From: Sphingomonas kaistensis
GTDB lineage: Bacteria; Pseudomonadota; Alphaproteobacteria; Sphingomonadales; Sphingomonadaceae
NCBI RefSeq assembly: GCF_011927725.1
Contig: NZ_JAATJC010000001.1
Coordinates: 1,123,001 to 1,187,000, forward strand
Direction: 5' to 3'
DNA: 64,000 nucleotides
The position numbers and the translations under genes are program-made. Below, in pieces: positions 19,908 to 29,402 of this stretch. The stretch's first letter is position 1. The number at the start of each line of letters is the position of its first letter. Under the pieces are notes generated by a model, which made no database searches, had not been told where the DNA came from, and saw only the letters and a list, made by a program, of their open reading frames with translations.

Positions 19908-21106
19908 ACGGCGTTCTGGCGAAGGCCTTTCCGATCGACACGAGCAATCGCTACGGCCGCGCCGACCGCTCGGCGGTGGGGCGCTGGTTCTGGGAGATCG
20001 ACCGGGTCCTCCTCGTGCTGGTCGCCGTCCTGATCGCGGTCGGGCTGGTCGCCGTCGCCGCCGCCTCGCCCGCAGCCGCGCAGCGTTATTCGGGCGGCAG
20101 CGTCACCTTCGCGCCGCTTTATTATTTCTACCGCCAGCTGGTGTGGCTGACGCTGTCGATCCCGGTGATGATCGTCATCTCGATGATGCCGCGCGAACGG
20201 CTTCGGCAATGGTGCCTGCTCGGCTGCGCGGGCTGCATCGGGGCGATGTTCCTGGTCCCGCTGATCGGGCCCGAAGTGAACGGCGCCCGGCGCTGGATCG
20301 GGTTCGGCTTCGCGCAGGTCCAGCCGTCGGAGTTCTTGAAGCCCTTCTTCATCGTCACCTTGGCCTGGATCCTCAGCCTCAAGGAGAAGGACAAGGGGCT
20401 TCCGGTGATGATCCTGTCGGGCGCGCTGACGACCCTCGTCGCGGTGCTGCTGATGATCCAGCCCGACTTCGGATCGACCATCATCTTCGCCACGGTGTTC
20501 GTGGTGATGATCGCGCTGGCCGGGGCCAATGTCCGGATGCTCGGCCTGATGGGCGTGGCCGGTCTGGTCGGGATCGTCCTCGCCTACTTCTTCTACGACG
20601 TGGCGCAGGTCCGGATCGACGGCTTCCTGTTCGGCGAGGGCGACAATTTCCAGGTCCAGAATGCGATGCGCACGCTGACCGCCGGCGGCCTGCTGGGCAT
20701 GGGTCCGGGTGGCGGCACCCGCAAGTTCCACCTGCCCGAGCCGCACACCGACTACATCTTCTCGGTGATCGGTGAGGAGTTCGGGCTGATCGCCTGCATG
20801 GCGATCGCGGTCATCTATTGCGCGATCGTGGTCCGGGTGCTGGTCAAGCTGCTCGACGAGGACGAGCCCTTCGCGGTGCTCGCCGCCGCCGGGCTCGCCT
20901 GCCAGTTCGGCTTGCAGGCGCTGATCAACATGGCGGTCAACGTCCAGCTCGCCCCGTCCAAGGGCATGACCCTGCCGTTCATCTCCTACGGCGGTTCCTC
21001 GATGCTGGCGCTGTCGATCGGCATGGGGCTGCTGCTCGCCTTCACCCGCGCCAACCCCTATCTCAAGCGGTCACCCTATGTGGTGAAGTGGAGCGAGGGG
21101 CGCTAA
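19904..21106 (+). CDS. ftsW: FtsW, septal peptidoglycan glycosyltransferase (SEDS)
   Basis: A 400-residue SEDS-family inner-membrane protein that polymerises lipid II at the septum together with FtsI. About ten membrane helices are apparent. Family motifs include GPEVNGARRWIGFGFAQVQPSEFLK, IQPDFGSTIIF (with the conserved acidic residue), GGGTRKFHLPEPHTDYIFSVIGEE, and the C-terminal PFISYGGSS. The preferred ATG overlaps the murD stop; the longer in-frame opening from 19439 runs inside murD. It is followed by murG after 9 bases. Confidence 0.96.
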   Translation: MNGVLAKAFPIDTSNRYGRADRSAVGRWFWEIDRVLLVLVAVLIAVGLVAVAAASPAAAQRYSGGSVTFAPLYYFYRQLVWLTLSIPVMIVISMMPRERLRQWCLLGCAGCIGAMFLVPLIGPEVNGARRWIGFGFAQVQPSEFLKPFFIVTLAWILSLKEKDKGLPVMILSGALTTLVAVLLMIQPDFGSTIIFATVFVVMIALAGANVRMLGLMGVAGLVGIVLAYFFYDVAQVRIDGFLFGEGDNFQVQNAMRTLTAGGLLGMGPGGGTRKFHLPEPHTDYIFSVIGEEFGLIACMAIAVIYCAIVVRVLVKLLDEDEPFAVLAAAGLACQFGLQALINMAVNVQLAPSKGMTLPFISYGGSSMLALSIGMGLLLAFTRANPYLKRSPYVVKWSEGR

Positions 21107-21115
21107 GCGGCAAGA

Positions 21116-22276
21116 ATGAACTTCGTCCTCGCGGCCGGCGGAACCGGCGGGCACATGATTCCTGCGCATGCGCTCGCCGCCGAACTGAAGGCGCGCGGGC
21201 ATGGCGTGATGCTGGTCACCGACGCTCGCGGCTCGCGCATTCCCGGCCTGTTCGACGGCGTGCCGATCCACGTGCTGCCCGCCGGGCGCCTGACCAAGAC
21301 CCCGTGGGGCATGCTTAAGGCGCTGCGTTCGGTCATGGCCGGACGGCGCGAGGCCAAGGCCCTGTATCGCAAGCACCGTCCCGACGCGGTGGTCGGCTTC
21401 GGCGGCTATCCGGCCTTCCCGGCGCTGCTCGCCGCCTCCTCGCTCAAAATCCCTACCGTGCTGCACGAGCAGAATGCGGTGCTTGGCCGGGTCAACCGCC
21501 TGCTGGCGGGCGACGCGGCGGCGATCGCCACCGCGTACGAGAATGTCGACCGGTTGAAGCCTGCCCACGAGATCAAGACCAGCCTGGTCGGCAATCCGGT
21601 CCGCTCCAGCATCGTGCGGCTGGGCGAGCTGCCGTTCCCGGCGTTCGACGATTATGCCCCGTTGAAGCTGCTGGTGACCGGCGGAAGCCAGGGCGCGACC
21701 GTGCTTGGCGAGGTGGTGCCGGCCGGGCTCGGCGAATTGTCCGACACGCTCCGCCACCGTCTCCAGGTCGTACAGCAATGCCGCCCCGACGATATCGAGC
21801 GGGTGCGCAAAACCTACCAGTCGCTCGGCATTCCAGCCGAGCTGTCGACCTACCTGCGCGACATGGACGACAAGCTTGGTGAGTGCCACCTGATGATCGG
21901 CCGCGCCGGCGCTTCCACCATCGCCGAACTGACCGCCGCCGGGCGCCCGTCGATCCTGGTCCCGCTGCCGATCGCCACCGACGACCACCAGACCGCCAAT
22001 GCGCGCGAGCTGGCGAAGGCGGGCGGGGCGCGGATGATCCCGCAAGGCCAGTTCACTCCCGCCGCGCTGGCCCGCCAGATCGAGGCGCTGGCCAATGATC
22101 CCGAAGCGCTGGCCAATGCCGCCGGGCGCGCGCTGTCGGTCGGCCGGCCCTATGCCGCGCGCGACCTTGCCGACCTGGTCGTGCGGGTCGGGCAGGGCGA
22201 TCGTCCGGCGATGATCGGCCGCGCTTCCAGGCCTGCTGCGGCAAGGCCCCTTTCTCCGGCGGGAGCAGCGGCATGA
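21116..22276 (+). CDS. murG: MurG, lipid II-forming GlcNAc transferase
   Basis: A 386-residue membrane-associated GT-B glycosyltransferase adding GlcNAc to lipid I. The N terminus [15 protein letters not shown] has the Gly-rich loop; [13 protein letters not shown] and [14 protein letters not shown] follow; the C domain has [19 protein letters not shown] and the Q-containing [11 protein letters not shown] that contacts the UDP-GlcNAc sugar. The C-terminal 25 or so residues are a low-complexity Ala/Pro extension. The stop overlaps the murC start (ATGA). Confidence 0.97.
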   Translation: MNFVLAAGGTGGHMIPAHALAAELKARGHGVMLVTDARGSRIPGLFDGVPIHVLPAGRLTKTPWGMLKALRSVMAGRREAKALYRKHRPDAVVGFGGYPAFPALLAASSLKIPTVLHEQNAVLGRVNRLLAGDAAAIATAYENVDRLKPAHEIKTSLVGNPVRSSIVRLGELPFPAFDDYAPLKLLVTGGSQGATVLGEVVPAGLGELSDTLRHRLQVVQQCRPDDIERVRKTYQSLGIPAELSTYLRDMDDKLGECHLMIGRAGASTIAELTAAGRPSILVPLPIATDDHQTANARELAKAGGARMIPQGQFTPAALARQIEALANDPEALANAAGRALSVGRPYAARDLADLVVRVGQGDRPAMIGRASRPAAARPLSPAGAAA

Positions 22277-23703
22277 AGGCGGTCGGCACCGACATCGGAA
22301 CCATCCATTTCGTCGGCATTGGCGGGATCGGCATGTCCGGCATCGCCGAAGTGATGCACCACCTCGGCTACACCGTGCAGGGCTCGGACAATGCCGAAAG
22401 CTATGTCACCGAGGGCCTGCGCAAGGCCGGCATCCCGGTGATGATCGGGCAGAGCGCCGACAATCTCGGAGACGCGGCGGTGGTGGTCACCTCCACCGCG
22501 ATCCGCCCCGACAACCCCGAAGTCGAGGAAGCCGCCCGCCGCCGCCTGCCGCGCGTGCGCCGCGCCGAAATGCTGGCCGAGCTGATGCGGATGCAGAACA
22601 CGGTCGCAGTCGCCGGCACCCACGGCAAGACCACCACCACCTCGATGGTCGCGGCGCTGCTCGACGCCGGCGGGCTCGACCCGACGGTGATCAACGGCGG
22701 GATCATCAACGCCTATGGTTCCAACGCCCGCCTCGGCAAGGGCGAGTGGATGGTGGTCGAGGCCGACGAGAGCGACGGCAGCTTCCTCCGCCTCGACGGG
22801 ACCATCGCGGTGGTCACCAACATCGATCCCGAGCATCTCGATCATTATGGCAGCTTCGACGTCGCCAAGGATGCGTTCGTGGAGTTCATCGAGAACGTGC
22901 CGTTCTACGGGCTGGCGGTGATGTGCATCGACCATCCGGAAGTCGCCAACCTGCTGAGCCGGATCAAGGACCGGCGGGTCGTCACCTACGGCTTCTCCGC
23001 AGCGGCCGACCTTCGCGCCGACAATGTCGTGACCGAAGGCGGGGTGGCGCGGTTCGACGCGCTGGTGCTGGAACGCTCGGGCGAGCGGCGCCGCATCGAG
23101 GGGGTCACCCTGCCGATGCCCGGCCGCCACAACATCCAGAATGCGCTTGCCGCGATCGCGGTGGGGCTCGAGCTCGGGCTGAGCGACGACCGCATCGCGA
23201 CCGGGTTCGAGCGGTTCGGCGGGGTCAAGCGCCGCTTCACCCGCGTCGGCGAGATCGACGGCACGATCATCATCGACGATTATGCCCACCACCCGGTCGA
23301 GATCCGCGCCGTCCTTTCGGCTGCGCGCGACAGCACCTCGGGCCGGGTGATCGCGGTGGTCCAGCCGCACCGCTTCACCCGCCTGCGCGACCTGATGGAA
23401 GATTTCGCCAACGCCTTCATCGAGGCCGACGCGGTGCTGGTCGCACCGGTCTATGCAGCGGGCGAGGAACCGATCGAGGGCGTCGACGGGGCCGCGCTTG
23501 CCGAGGGCATCCGCGCCCATGGGCACCGGATGGTGCAGACCGTGACCGGCGCCGACGACCTTGCCCGCACCCTGCGCGACCTTGCCGCCGACGGCGACAT
23601 GGTGATCTGCATGGGGGCCGGCGACATCACCAAATGGGCGGCGGGCCTGGCCGAAGCGGTGGCGCATGAGCGCAGCCACAAGTCCGAGCCGGCGCACGCA
23701 TGA
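22273..23703 (+). CDS. murC: UDP-MurNAc:L-Ala ligase MurC
   Basis: A 476-residue ligase attaching the first stem-peptide residue, L-alanine, to UDP-MurNAc. It opens with [18 protein letters not shown], the MurC nucleotide-binding loop. The P-loop is [13 protein letters not shown] (the His variant is MurC-specific), and [33 protein letters not shown] and [13 protein letters not shown] follow. Standard length. Overlaps murG and murB by ATGA. Confidence 0.98.
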   Translation: MKAVGTDIGTIHFVGIGGIGMSGIAEVMHHLGYTVQGSDNAESYVTEGLRKAGIPVMIGQSADNLGDAAVVVTSTAIRPDNPEVEEAARRRLPRVRRAEMLAELMRMQNTVAVAGTHGKTTTTSMVAALLDAGGLDPTVINGGIINAYGSNARLGKGEWMVVEADESDGSFLRLDGTIAVVTNIDPEHLDHYGSFDVAKDAFVEFIENVPFYGLAVMCIDHPEVANLLSRIKDRRVVTYGFSAAADLRADNVVTEGGVARFDALVLERSGERRRIEGVTLPMPGRHNIQNALAAIAVGLELGLSDDRIATGFERFGGVKRRFTRVGEIDGTIIIDDYAHHPVEIRAVLSAARDSTSGRVIAVVQPHRFTRLRDLMEDFANAFIEADAVLVAPVYAAGEEPIEGVDGAALAEGIRAHGHRMVQTVTGADDLARTLRDLAADGDMVICMGAGDITKWAAGLAEAVAHERSHKSEPAHA

Positions 23704-24605
23704 GCATGGCGCAAACCCTTCACCACTCCGGGGTTCGTGGGCGGCTGACCCCGCAGGCCCCGCTCGCGCCCCTTGTCTGGTTCAAGTCGGGCGGCGCCGC
23801 CGAAACCCTGTTCGAGCCGGCCGACGTCGCTGACCTGCAGGCGTTCCTGCGCGAGTCCGATCCCGCGACCCCGGTCATGGCGCTTGGCCTCGGCTCCAAC
23901 CTCATCGTCCGCGACGGCGGGGTGCCGGGCGTCGTGGTGCGCCTCGGCAAGCCGTTCGCGACGGTGCGCCGGGTCGACGAGGTCTCGCTGGAATGTGGCG
24001 GCGGGGCGAGCGGGATCCTGGTCTCCTCCTCGGCCCGCGACGCAGGGATCGGCGGGATCGAATTCCTGCGCTCGATCCCCGGCACGGTCGGCGGATTCGT
24101 GCGGATGAACGGCGGCGCCTACGGCCGCGAGGTCAAGGACATATTGGTCGAGGCGCGGGTCGTGCTTCGCTCGGGCGAGCTGGTCACCCTGTCGCCCGCC
24201 GAGCTCGGCTACACCTACCGTCATTCCGCGCTGCCCGAAGGCGCCATCGTGGTGTCCGCCACTTTCCGCGGCGAGCCGGCCGAGCCCGCGGCCGTCCAGG
24301 CCGAGATGGATCGCATCGCCGCCGCCCGCGAAGCCAGCCAGCCGTTGCGCAGCAAGACCGGCGGATCGACCTTCAAGAACCCGCTGCCGAGCAAGGCGTG
24401 GGAAGTGATCGACGCCGCCGGATGCCGCGGCCTGACCATCGGCGACGCGCAGGTGAGCGAGAAACATTGCAACTTCCTGCTCAACCTCGGTACCGCGACC
24501 AGCGCGGACATCGAGGCGCTCGGCGAGGAAGTCCGCGCCCGGGTCCTGAAGCACAGCGGCACCGAGCTTGAGTGGGAAATCCAGCGCGTGGGAGTAGAGC
24601 GGTGA
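23700..24605 (+). CDS. murB: UDP-N-acetylenolpyruvoylglucosamine reductase MurB
   Basis: A 301-residue FAD-dependent, NADPH-using reductase producing UDP-MurNAc. Visible motifs are [27 protein letters not shown] in the FAD domain, [17 protein letters not shown], and GGSTFKNP, which contains the Ser proton donor of type I/II MurB. The C-terminal [19 protein letters not shown] is also typical. The start ATG overlaps the murC stop and the stop overlaps the GTG of ddl. Confidence 0.96.
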   Translation: MSMAQTLHHSGVRGRLTPQAPLAPLVWFKSGGAAETLFEPADVADLQAFLRESDPATPVMALGLGSNLIVRDGGVPGVVVRLGKPFATVRRVDEVSLECGGGASGILVSSSARDAGIGGIEFLRSIPGTVGGFVRMNGGAYGREVKDILVEARVVLRSGELVTLSPAELGYTYRHSALPEGAIVVSATFRGEPAEPAAVQAEMDRIAAAREASQPLRSKTGGSTFKNPLPSKAWEVIDAAGCRGLTIGDAQVSEKHCNFLLNLGTATSADIEALGEEVRARVLKHSGTELEWEIQRVGVER

Positions 24606-25552
24606 GCGTGGTGAACAGGGACCTTAACGTGGTCGTCCTGATGGGCGGCTGGTCCTCGGAGCGCGAAGTGTCGCTGATGAGCGGCCGCGGCGTCGCCGGC
24701 GCGTTGCGGACGCGCGGCTGGAGCAACGTCACCGAAGTCGACATGGACCGCAACGTCGCGCAGGTGCTTGCCGGCCTTCGCCCCGACATCGTGTTCAACG
24801 CGCTGCACGGCCACCCGGGCGAGGACGGCACCGTTCAGGGCATGCTCGACCTGATGCAGATCCCCTACACCCACAGCGGCCTCAGCACCTCCGCGATCGC
24901 GATCGACAAGGAGCTGACCAAGCTGCTGCTGGTCCCCGCCGGCGTGCGCATGCCCAAGGGGACGATGATCGCCTCGGAACGCCTGTTCGAGGGCGATCCG
25001 ATCCCGCGGCCCTATGTGCTGAAGCCGGTCAACGAAGGGTCGTCGGTCGGGGTCGCCATCGTCACCGACGAGAGCAATTACGGCAATCCGATTGGCCGTG
25101 ACACGGTCGGGCCGTGGAACGACTTCGACGAGCTGCTCGCCGAACCCTTCATCGCCGGCCACGAATTGACCGTCGCGGTGCTCGGCGACGAGGCGCTGTG
25201 CGTCACCGAGCTCAAGCCCAAGCAGGGCTTCTACGATTTCGACAGCAAGTATACCGACGGCATGACCGAGCATGTCTGCCCGGCACAGGTACCCGAGCCG
25301 ATCGCCCAGGCGATGCTCGACATGGCCCTGCTTGCCCACCGCGCGCTTGGCTGCAAAGGCGCCAGCCGCTCGGATTTCCGCTGGGACGACACCCAGGGCG
25401 AAGCCGGCCTCTACCTGCTCGAGGTCAACACCCAGCCCGGCATGACCCCGCTCAGCCTGGTGCCAGAGCAGGCCCGCCAGCGCGGCATCTCCTATGGTGA
25501 GCTGGTCGAGCGGATCATCGCCGAAGCGCTCGGCGACGGACCGGCCAAGTGA
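24602..25552 (+). CDS. ddl: D-alanine--D-alanine ligase
   Basis: A 316-residue ATP-grasp ligase making D-Ala-D-Ala for MurF. It shows VVLMGGWSSEREVSLMSG, NALHGHPGEDGTVQGML, SGLSTSAIAIDKELTK, KPVNEGSSVGV, and LEVNTQPGMTPLSLVPEQA with metal-binding residues. The GTG at 24602 overlapping the murB stop (GTGA) is preferred to the ATG at 24572, which lies inside murB and lacks family similarity. The stop overlaps the ftsQ start. Confidence 0.96.
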   Translation: MSVVNRDLNVVVLMGGWSSEREVSLMSGRGVAGALRTRGWSNVTEVDMDRNVAQVLAGLRPDIVFNALHGHPGEDGTVQGMLDLMQIPYTHSGLSTSAIAIDKELTKLLLVPAGVRMPKGTMIASERLFEGDPIPRPYVLKPVNEGSSVGVAIVTDESNYGNPIGRDTVGPWNDFDELLAEPFIAGHELTVAVLGDEALCVTELKPKQGFYDFDSKYTDGMTEHVCPAQVPEPIAQAMLDMALLAHRALGCKGASRSDFRWDDTQGEAGLYLLEVNTQPGMTPLSLVPEQARQRGISYGELVERIIAEALGDGPAK

Positions 25553-26463
25553 ACGCCCAGACCATCCGGCGCCCGGCGGCTGCCAAGGGCAGGGGGACGG
25601 GCCAGCCCCGCGCCCGCAAGGCTCCGGCCAAGGCCGCGCCGTCGCCCTGGCCCGAAGGCAGCGGAAAGCTCGCCCGTTACGCTTTTCTCGCGCTGGTCGC
25701 GGTCATGGCGATCGTCGCCGTGATTGCGCTCGACCTGCCGGGCAAGGCCCTGCGCGCGACCGGCGCCGCGACCGGCGAAGCGGGCTTCAAGGTCGCCAGC
25801 TACCAGATCGTCGGCCTGAAGAACCTCGATCGCCGCAAGGTCGATGCGGTGGTCACCGACGAGCTTCGCCGCGCTGCGGAGGAGGCGCCGATCGGCACCG
25901 ACGAGCCGGCGCAGGCGCTGGTCGACCTCGACCGCATCCGCGACACCCTGCTCCAGTTCGGCTGGGTCAAGGACGCCCGCGTGTCCCGCCGCCTGCCCGA
26001 CAGCCTGGTCATCGACCTTGTCGAGCGTACCCCCTCGGCGGTGTGGCAGCACCAGGGCCGGCTCAACCTGATCGACGGCGAAGGCGTAGTGCTGGACGCG
26101 GTGGCGGTCCACAAGATGCCCGAACTGCCGCTGCTGATCGGCCCCGGCGCCAATGACCAGGCGGTGCCGCTGAGCCGGATGCTCGACAGCGTTCCGACCT
26201 TGAAGCCGCAGGTCGCCTCGGCAACCTGGATCGGGGATCGCCGCTGGGACCTCAGTTTCACGACGGGGGAAACGGTGTCGCTTCCGGAAACCGCCGCTGC
26301 CGCGACCCGCGCGCTGAAGCGCTTCGCCAAGATGGATCGCTCGGTCGGGCTCCTTGGGCGCGACATGATCCGCTTCGACTTGCGCGTGCCGGGCAAGATG
26401 ATCGTCCGGGTCCCGCCCGGCGCGACCCCGCCGCCGGCCGGCACGGTGGAGCAAGCAAACTGA
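25549..26463 (+). CDS. ftsQ: Cell division protein FtsQ
   Basis: A 304-residue bitopic divisome protein. A basic, Pro/Ala-rich cytoplasmic N terminus of about 40 residues precedes a membrane helix (YAFLALVAVMAIVAVIAL). A POTRA domain follows (FKVASYQIVGLKNLDRRKV...), then an FtsQ beta domain with WVKDARVSRRLPDSLVIDLVERTPSAVWQ. It recruits FtsLB and the later divisome proteins. The start is a GTG overlapping ddl (GTGA), and the stop overlaps the ftsA start (TGATG). Confidence 0.95.
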   Translation: MNAQTIRRPAAAKGRGTGQPRARKAPAKAAPSPWPEGSGKLARYAFLALVAVMAIVAVIALDLPGKALRATGAATGEAGFKVASYQIVGLKNLDRRKVDAVVTDELRRAAEEAPIGTDEPAQALVDLDRIRDTLLQFGWVKDARVSRRLPDSLVIDLVERTPSAVWQHQGRLNLIDGEGVVLDAVAVHKMPELPLLIGPGANDQAVPLSRMLDSVPTLKPQVASATWIGDRRWDLSFTTGETVSLPETAAAATRALKRFAKMDRSVGLLGRDMIRFDLRVPGKMIVRVPPGATPPPAGTVEQAN

Positions 26464-27725
26464 TGGCCAACCGTGATGCGCCGCTGCTGATCGGCGCCCT
26501 CGATATCGGCTCCTCCAAGGTGTCTGCACTCGTCTGCACGCTGGACGAGGAGGGGCGTCCGCGCGTTCTCGGCACCGGCCAGCGCCAGAGCCGCGGCGTC
26601 AAGCGCGGCTTCGTCACCGACATGGAAGCGACCGAGGTCGCGGTCCGCGAAGCGGTCGAACAGGCCGAGCGGATGAGCGGTCAGACGATCGACGACGTCT
26701 GGGCCAGCTACGGCGCGGGCGGCCTCAGCAGCGGCCTTGCAACCGTCGAGGTCGAGGTCGGCGGCCATCAGGTCGAAGGCTCGGACGTCGAGGAACTGCT
26801 GCGCAGCGGCCGCGACGCGGTCGACCGCCCGGGCCAGGTCGTGCTGCACGCCAACCCCGCGCTCTACACCATCGACGACGTCCAGGGCGTCCGCTCGCCG
26901 GTAGGCATGCATGCCAGCAGCCTCGGCGTCGACATCCATGTCATCGCCGCGGACGAAGCGCCGCTCCGCAACATCGACCTCACCATCCGCCAGGCCCATC
27001 TCGGCGTCCGCGCCATCGTCGCCTCCCCGGTCGCGGCGGGTCTCGCCTGCCTCAGCGCCGAGGAACGCGACCTTGGCGTCGCGCTGGTCGAGCTTGGCGC
27101 CGAGGTCACCAACGTCTCGCTCCATGCCGGCGGAATGCTGGTCGCGCTGCGCTCGGTCCCGCTCGGGGCCAAGGACATCACCGACGACATCGCCGCGGCC
27201 TTTGGCGTCCGCCGGCGCGACGCGGAGCGGATCAAGTGCTTCCACGGCTCGGCGATGACCTCCCCGCGTGACAATCACGAAGTGGTGGAAGCGCTCCCGA
27301 TCGGGTCGGAGGACGGGGCCGAGCCGCTTCGGATCAGCCGGGCGCAGTTGATGACGGTCATCCGCCAGCGGGTCGAGCGGATCACCGCCGCGGTCGACGA
27401 GGCGCTGAAGGACATGGGCTTCGTCAAGCCGGTCGGGGGGCAGGTGGTGCTGACGGGCGGCGGCGCGGAGCTCAAGAACATCGCCGACTACATGCAGGGC
27501 GTGCTTGGCCGGGCGGTGCGAGTCGGGCGGCCCAAGGCGATCACCGGGCTTCCCGATGCGCACAGCGGGCCCGCGTTCAGCAGCCTGGTCGGGTTGGCGA
27601 TCCTTGCCAGCCAGGGTCAGGGTGGCGACATCCGCGACCTCGCGCTGCCCGTCGCGCGCAACGAAAAGGCCAGCGGCGGGCTGTTCAATCGCTTCGTTTC
27701 CGCCATTCGCGGCAACAAGGCCTGA
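26463..27725 (+). CDS. ftsA: Cell division protein FtsA
   Basis: A 420-residue actin-like ATPase that tethers FtsZ polymers to the inner membrane. It opens with LLIGALDIGSSKVSALVC (phosphate-1 loop), then the SHS2-type 1C domain region. Phosphate-2 and adenosine motifs follow: VELGAEVTNVSLHAGGML, and VVLTGGGAELKNIADYM. The C-terminal GGLFNRFVSAIRGNK is an amphipathic membrane-targeting helix. Starts on the ftsQ stop and is followed by the only long gap of the cluster (152 bases). Confidence 0.97.
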   Translation: MANRDAPLLIGALDIGSSKVSALVCTLDEEGRPRVLGTGQRQSRGVKRGFVTDMEATEVAVREAVEQAERMSGQTIDDVWASYGAGGLSSGLATVEVEVGGHQVEGSDVEELLRSGRDAVDRPGQVVLHANPALYTIDDVQGVRSPVGMHASSLGVDIHVIAADEAPLRNIDLTIRQAHLGVRAIVASPVAAGLACLSAEERDLGVALVELGAEVTNVSLHAGGMLVALRSVPLGAKDITDDIAAAFGVRRRDAERIKCFHGSAMTSPRDNHEVVEALPIGSEDGAEPLRISRAQLMTVIRQRVERITAAVDEALKDMGFVKPVGGQVVLTGGGAELKNIADYMQGVLGRAVRVGRPKAITGLPDAHSGPAFSSLVGLAILASQGQGGDIRDLALPVARNEKASGGLFNRFVSAIRGNKA

Positions 27726-27877
27726 TCGTCCCATCGCGGGACGCGTGAGTCCCCACCGCCACGCTTGGCCCCAAAATCGGCACAAGAGTTAACATTTTCG
27801 CTTGTGCCGCGAAGGTGGGTGAATCATAGATTCACGCTTACTGATTCAACACGTTGCTGAGCGGGGGTCTTGAGGAC
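27726..27877 (+). promoter_or_regulatory. ftsZ: ftsZ promoter/leader with three GANTC sites
   Basis: This 152-base gap interrupts an otherwise nearly seamless operon, so ftsZ probably has its own promoter. Three GANTC sites lie within 27 bases (GAATC 27821, GATTC 27829, GATTC 27843), 31-57 bases from the ftsZ ATG. Upstream, CACAAG (27781-27786) and CTTGTG (27801-27806) form an inverted repeat around a TTAAC half-site (27789) of CtrA type. The ribosome-binding site is GAGG at 27872-27875. Confidence 0.65.
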
Positions 27878-29248
27878 ATGAGCATTGATTTCGTCCGGCC
27901 GGCGGTCGATGAGCTGAAGCCGCGGATCACCGTCATCGGCGTCGGCGGAGCGGGCGGAAACGCCATCGCCAACATGATTCACGCCGATGTGCAGGGCGTC
28001 GACTTCGCCGTCGCCAATACTGACGCGCAGGCGCTCAATTCCAGCCTTGCCGATCGCCGCATCCAGCTTGGCCACAAGATCACGCAGGGCCTCGGCGCCG
28101 GCGCGCGTCCGGAAATCGGCCGGGCCGCCGCCGAAGAGGCGATGGAAGAGATCGAGCGGGCGCTGGAAGGCGCGCACATGTGCTTCATCGCCGCCGGCAT
28201 GGGCGGCGGCACCGGCACCGGTGCGGCCCCGGTCATGGCCAAGGCCGCCCGCGACAAGGGCATCCTGACCGTCGGCGTGGTGACCAAGCCGTTCGCCTTC
28301 GAAGGCAGCCGCCGGACCCGCGCCGCCGAAGCCGGCATCGCCGAGCTCCAGCAGCACGTCGACACGCTGATCGTCATCCCGAACCAGAACCTGTTCCGCC
28401 TCGCCAACTCGGACACGACCTTCAAGGAAGCGTTCCAGATGGCCGACGAGGTCCTCCAGCAGGGCGTTCGCGGGATCACCGACCTCATGGTCATGCCTGG
28501 CCTCATCAACCTCGACTTCGCCGACGTCCGCTCGGTGATGGGCGAAATGGGCAAGGCGATGATGGGCACCGGCGAAGCCTCGGGCGACAACCGCGCCATC
28601 GAAGCCGCCGAAAAGGCGATCTCCAACCCGCTGCTCGACGGCGTTTCGATGAAGGGCGCCAAGGGCGTCATCATCTCGATCACCGGCGGCGAGGACATGC
28701 GCCTGATGGAAGTCGACGAGGCCGCCAGCCACATCAAGGAGCTGGTCGACCCCGACGCCAACATCATCTGGGGTTCGGCGTTCAACAACGACCTCGACGG
28801 CAAGATCCGCGTCTCGGTCGTCGCTACCGGCATCGAAGCCGAAGAAGCGACCAAGCCGGTGCCGAGCACCAGCGGCCAGGCCGCCAGCACCAAGGTGTTC
28901 ACCTTCCCGACCCGGTCGACCACCGCCACTCCGGCGCCGACCGCCGCCACCGCGCCTGCGCCCACGGCAGCAACCACCGCCGCTCCGCTCGACCTTGGTG
29001 ACGATGGCGACGGCGACGAACTGCTGCTCGACAGCGAGGACATCCTGACCAGCCCGGTCGGCACCCCGCCGATCGCGCCGCCGAAGGACGAGGAAACCCC
29101 TGCGCCGAAGCGTGAGGCTGGGACCCTGTTCGAGCGGATGAGCAGCATGGCCCGCGCCGGCGGCAAGATCGAGGACGAGCCTGCGCCCAGCCTCCGCCGC
29201 GAGCCGCTCGACATCCCGCGGTTCCTGAACCGCCAGGGCAACCAGTAA
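27878..29248 (+). CDS. ftsZ: Cell division protein FtsZ
   Basis: A 456-residue tubulin-like GTPase that forms the Z ring. Motifs: [17 protein letters not shown], the tubulin signature [11 protein letters not shown], the NxDFAD T7-loop region ([11 protein letters not shown]) and the C-terminal domain ending about residue 320. A Pro/Ala/Thr-rich linker of about 120 residues leads to the conserved C-terminal peptide [10 protein letters not shown], which binds FtsA and other partners. The ATG at 27878 has GAGG two bases upstream of its spacer and begins MSIDFVRP; a TTG at 27854 in the same frame is unlikely. A terminator follows. Confidence 0.98.
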   Translation: MSIDFVRPAVDELKPRITVIGVGGAGGNAIANMIHADVQGVDFAVANTDAQALNSSLADRRIQLGHKITQGLGAGARPEIGRAAAEEAMEEIERALEGAHMCFIAAGMGGGTGTGAAPVMAKAARDKGILTVGVVTKPFAFEGSRRTRAAEAGIAELQQHVDTLIVIPNQNLFRLANSDTTFKEAFQMADEVLQQGVRGITDLMVMPGLINLDFADVRSVMGEMGKAMMGTGEASGDNRAIEAAEKAISNPLLDGVSMKGAKGVIISITGGEDMRLMEVDEAASHIKELVDPDANIIWGSAFNNDLDGKIRVSVVATGIEAEEATKPVPSTSGQAASTKVFTFPTRSTTATPAPTAATAPAPTAATTAAPLDLGDDGDGDELLLDSEDILTSPVGTPPIAPPKDEETPAPKREAGTLFERMSSMARAGGKIEDEPAPSLRREPLDIPRFLNRQGNQ

Positions 29249-29277
29249 CAACCGATCCCGCTCGACGGGGGAAGGAA

Positions 29278-29308
29278 GGGGCCGGGCGCTGCTGCGCTCG
29301 GCCCCTTT
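29278..29308 (+). terminator. Rho-independent terminator after ftsZ (end of dcw cluster)
   Basis: Arms GGGGCCGGGCG (29278-29288) and CGCTCGGCCCC (29295-29305) pair over 11 positions with one G-T, followed by a short TTTGTCGTTT run. Confidence 0.8.
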
Positions 29309-29402
29309 GTCGTTTGGGCGCTTCAACTCGTCCCCCGCGGCGCTCGCCTCATCGCCCACGCGGCTATCCGTCAGCCGTGGGTCAGCTAGACCCGGCAACG
29401 GG

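Noticed and set aside
27854..27877. TTG start for ftsZ at 27854
   Set aside because: The ATG at 27878 has GAGG at proper distance and begins where FtsZ similarity begins.
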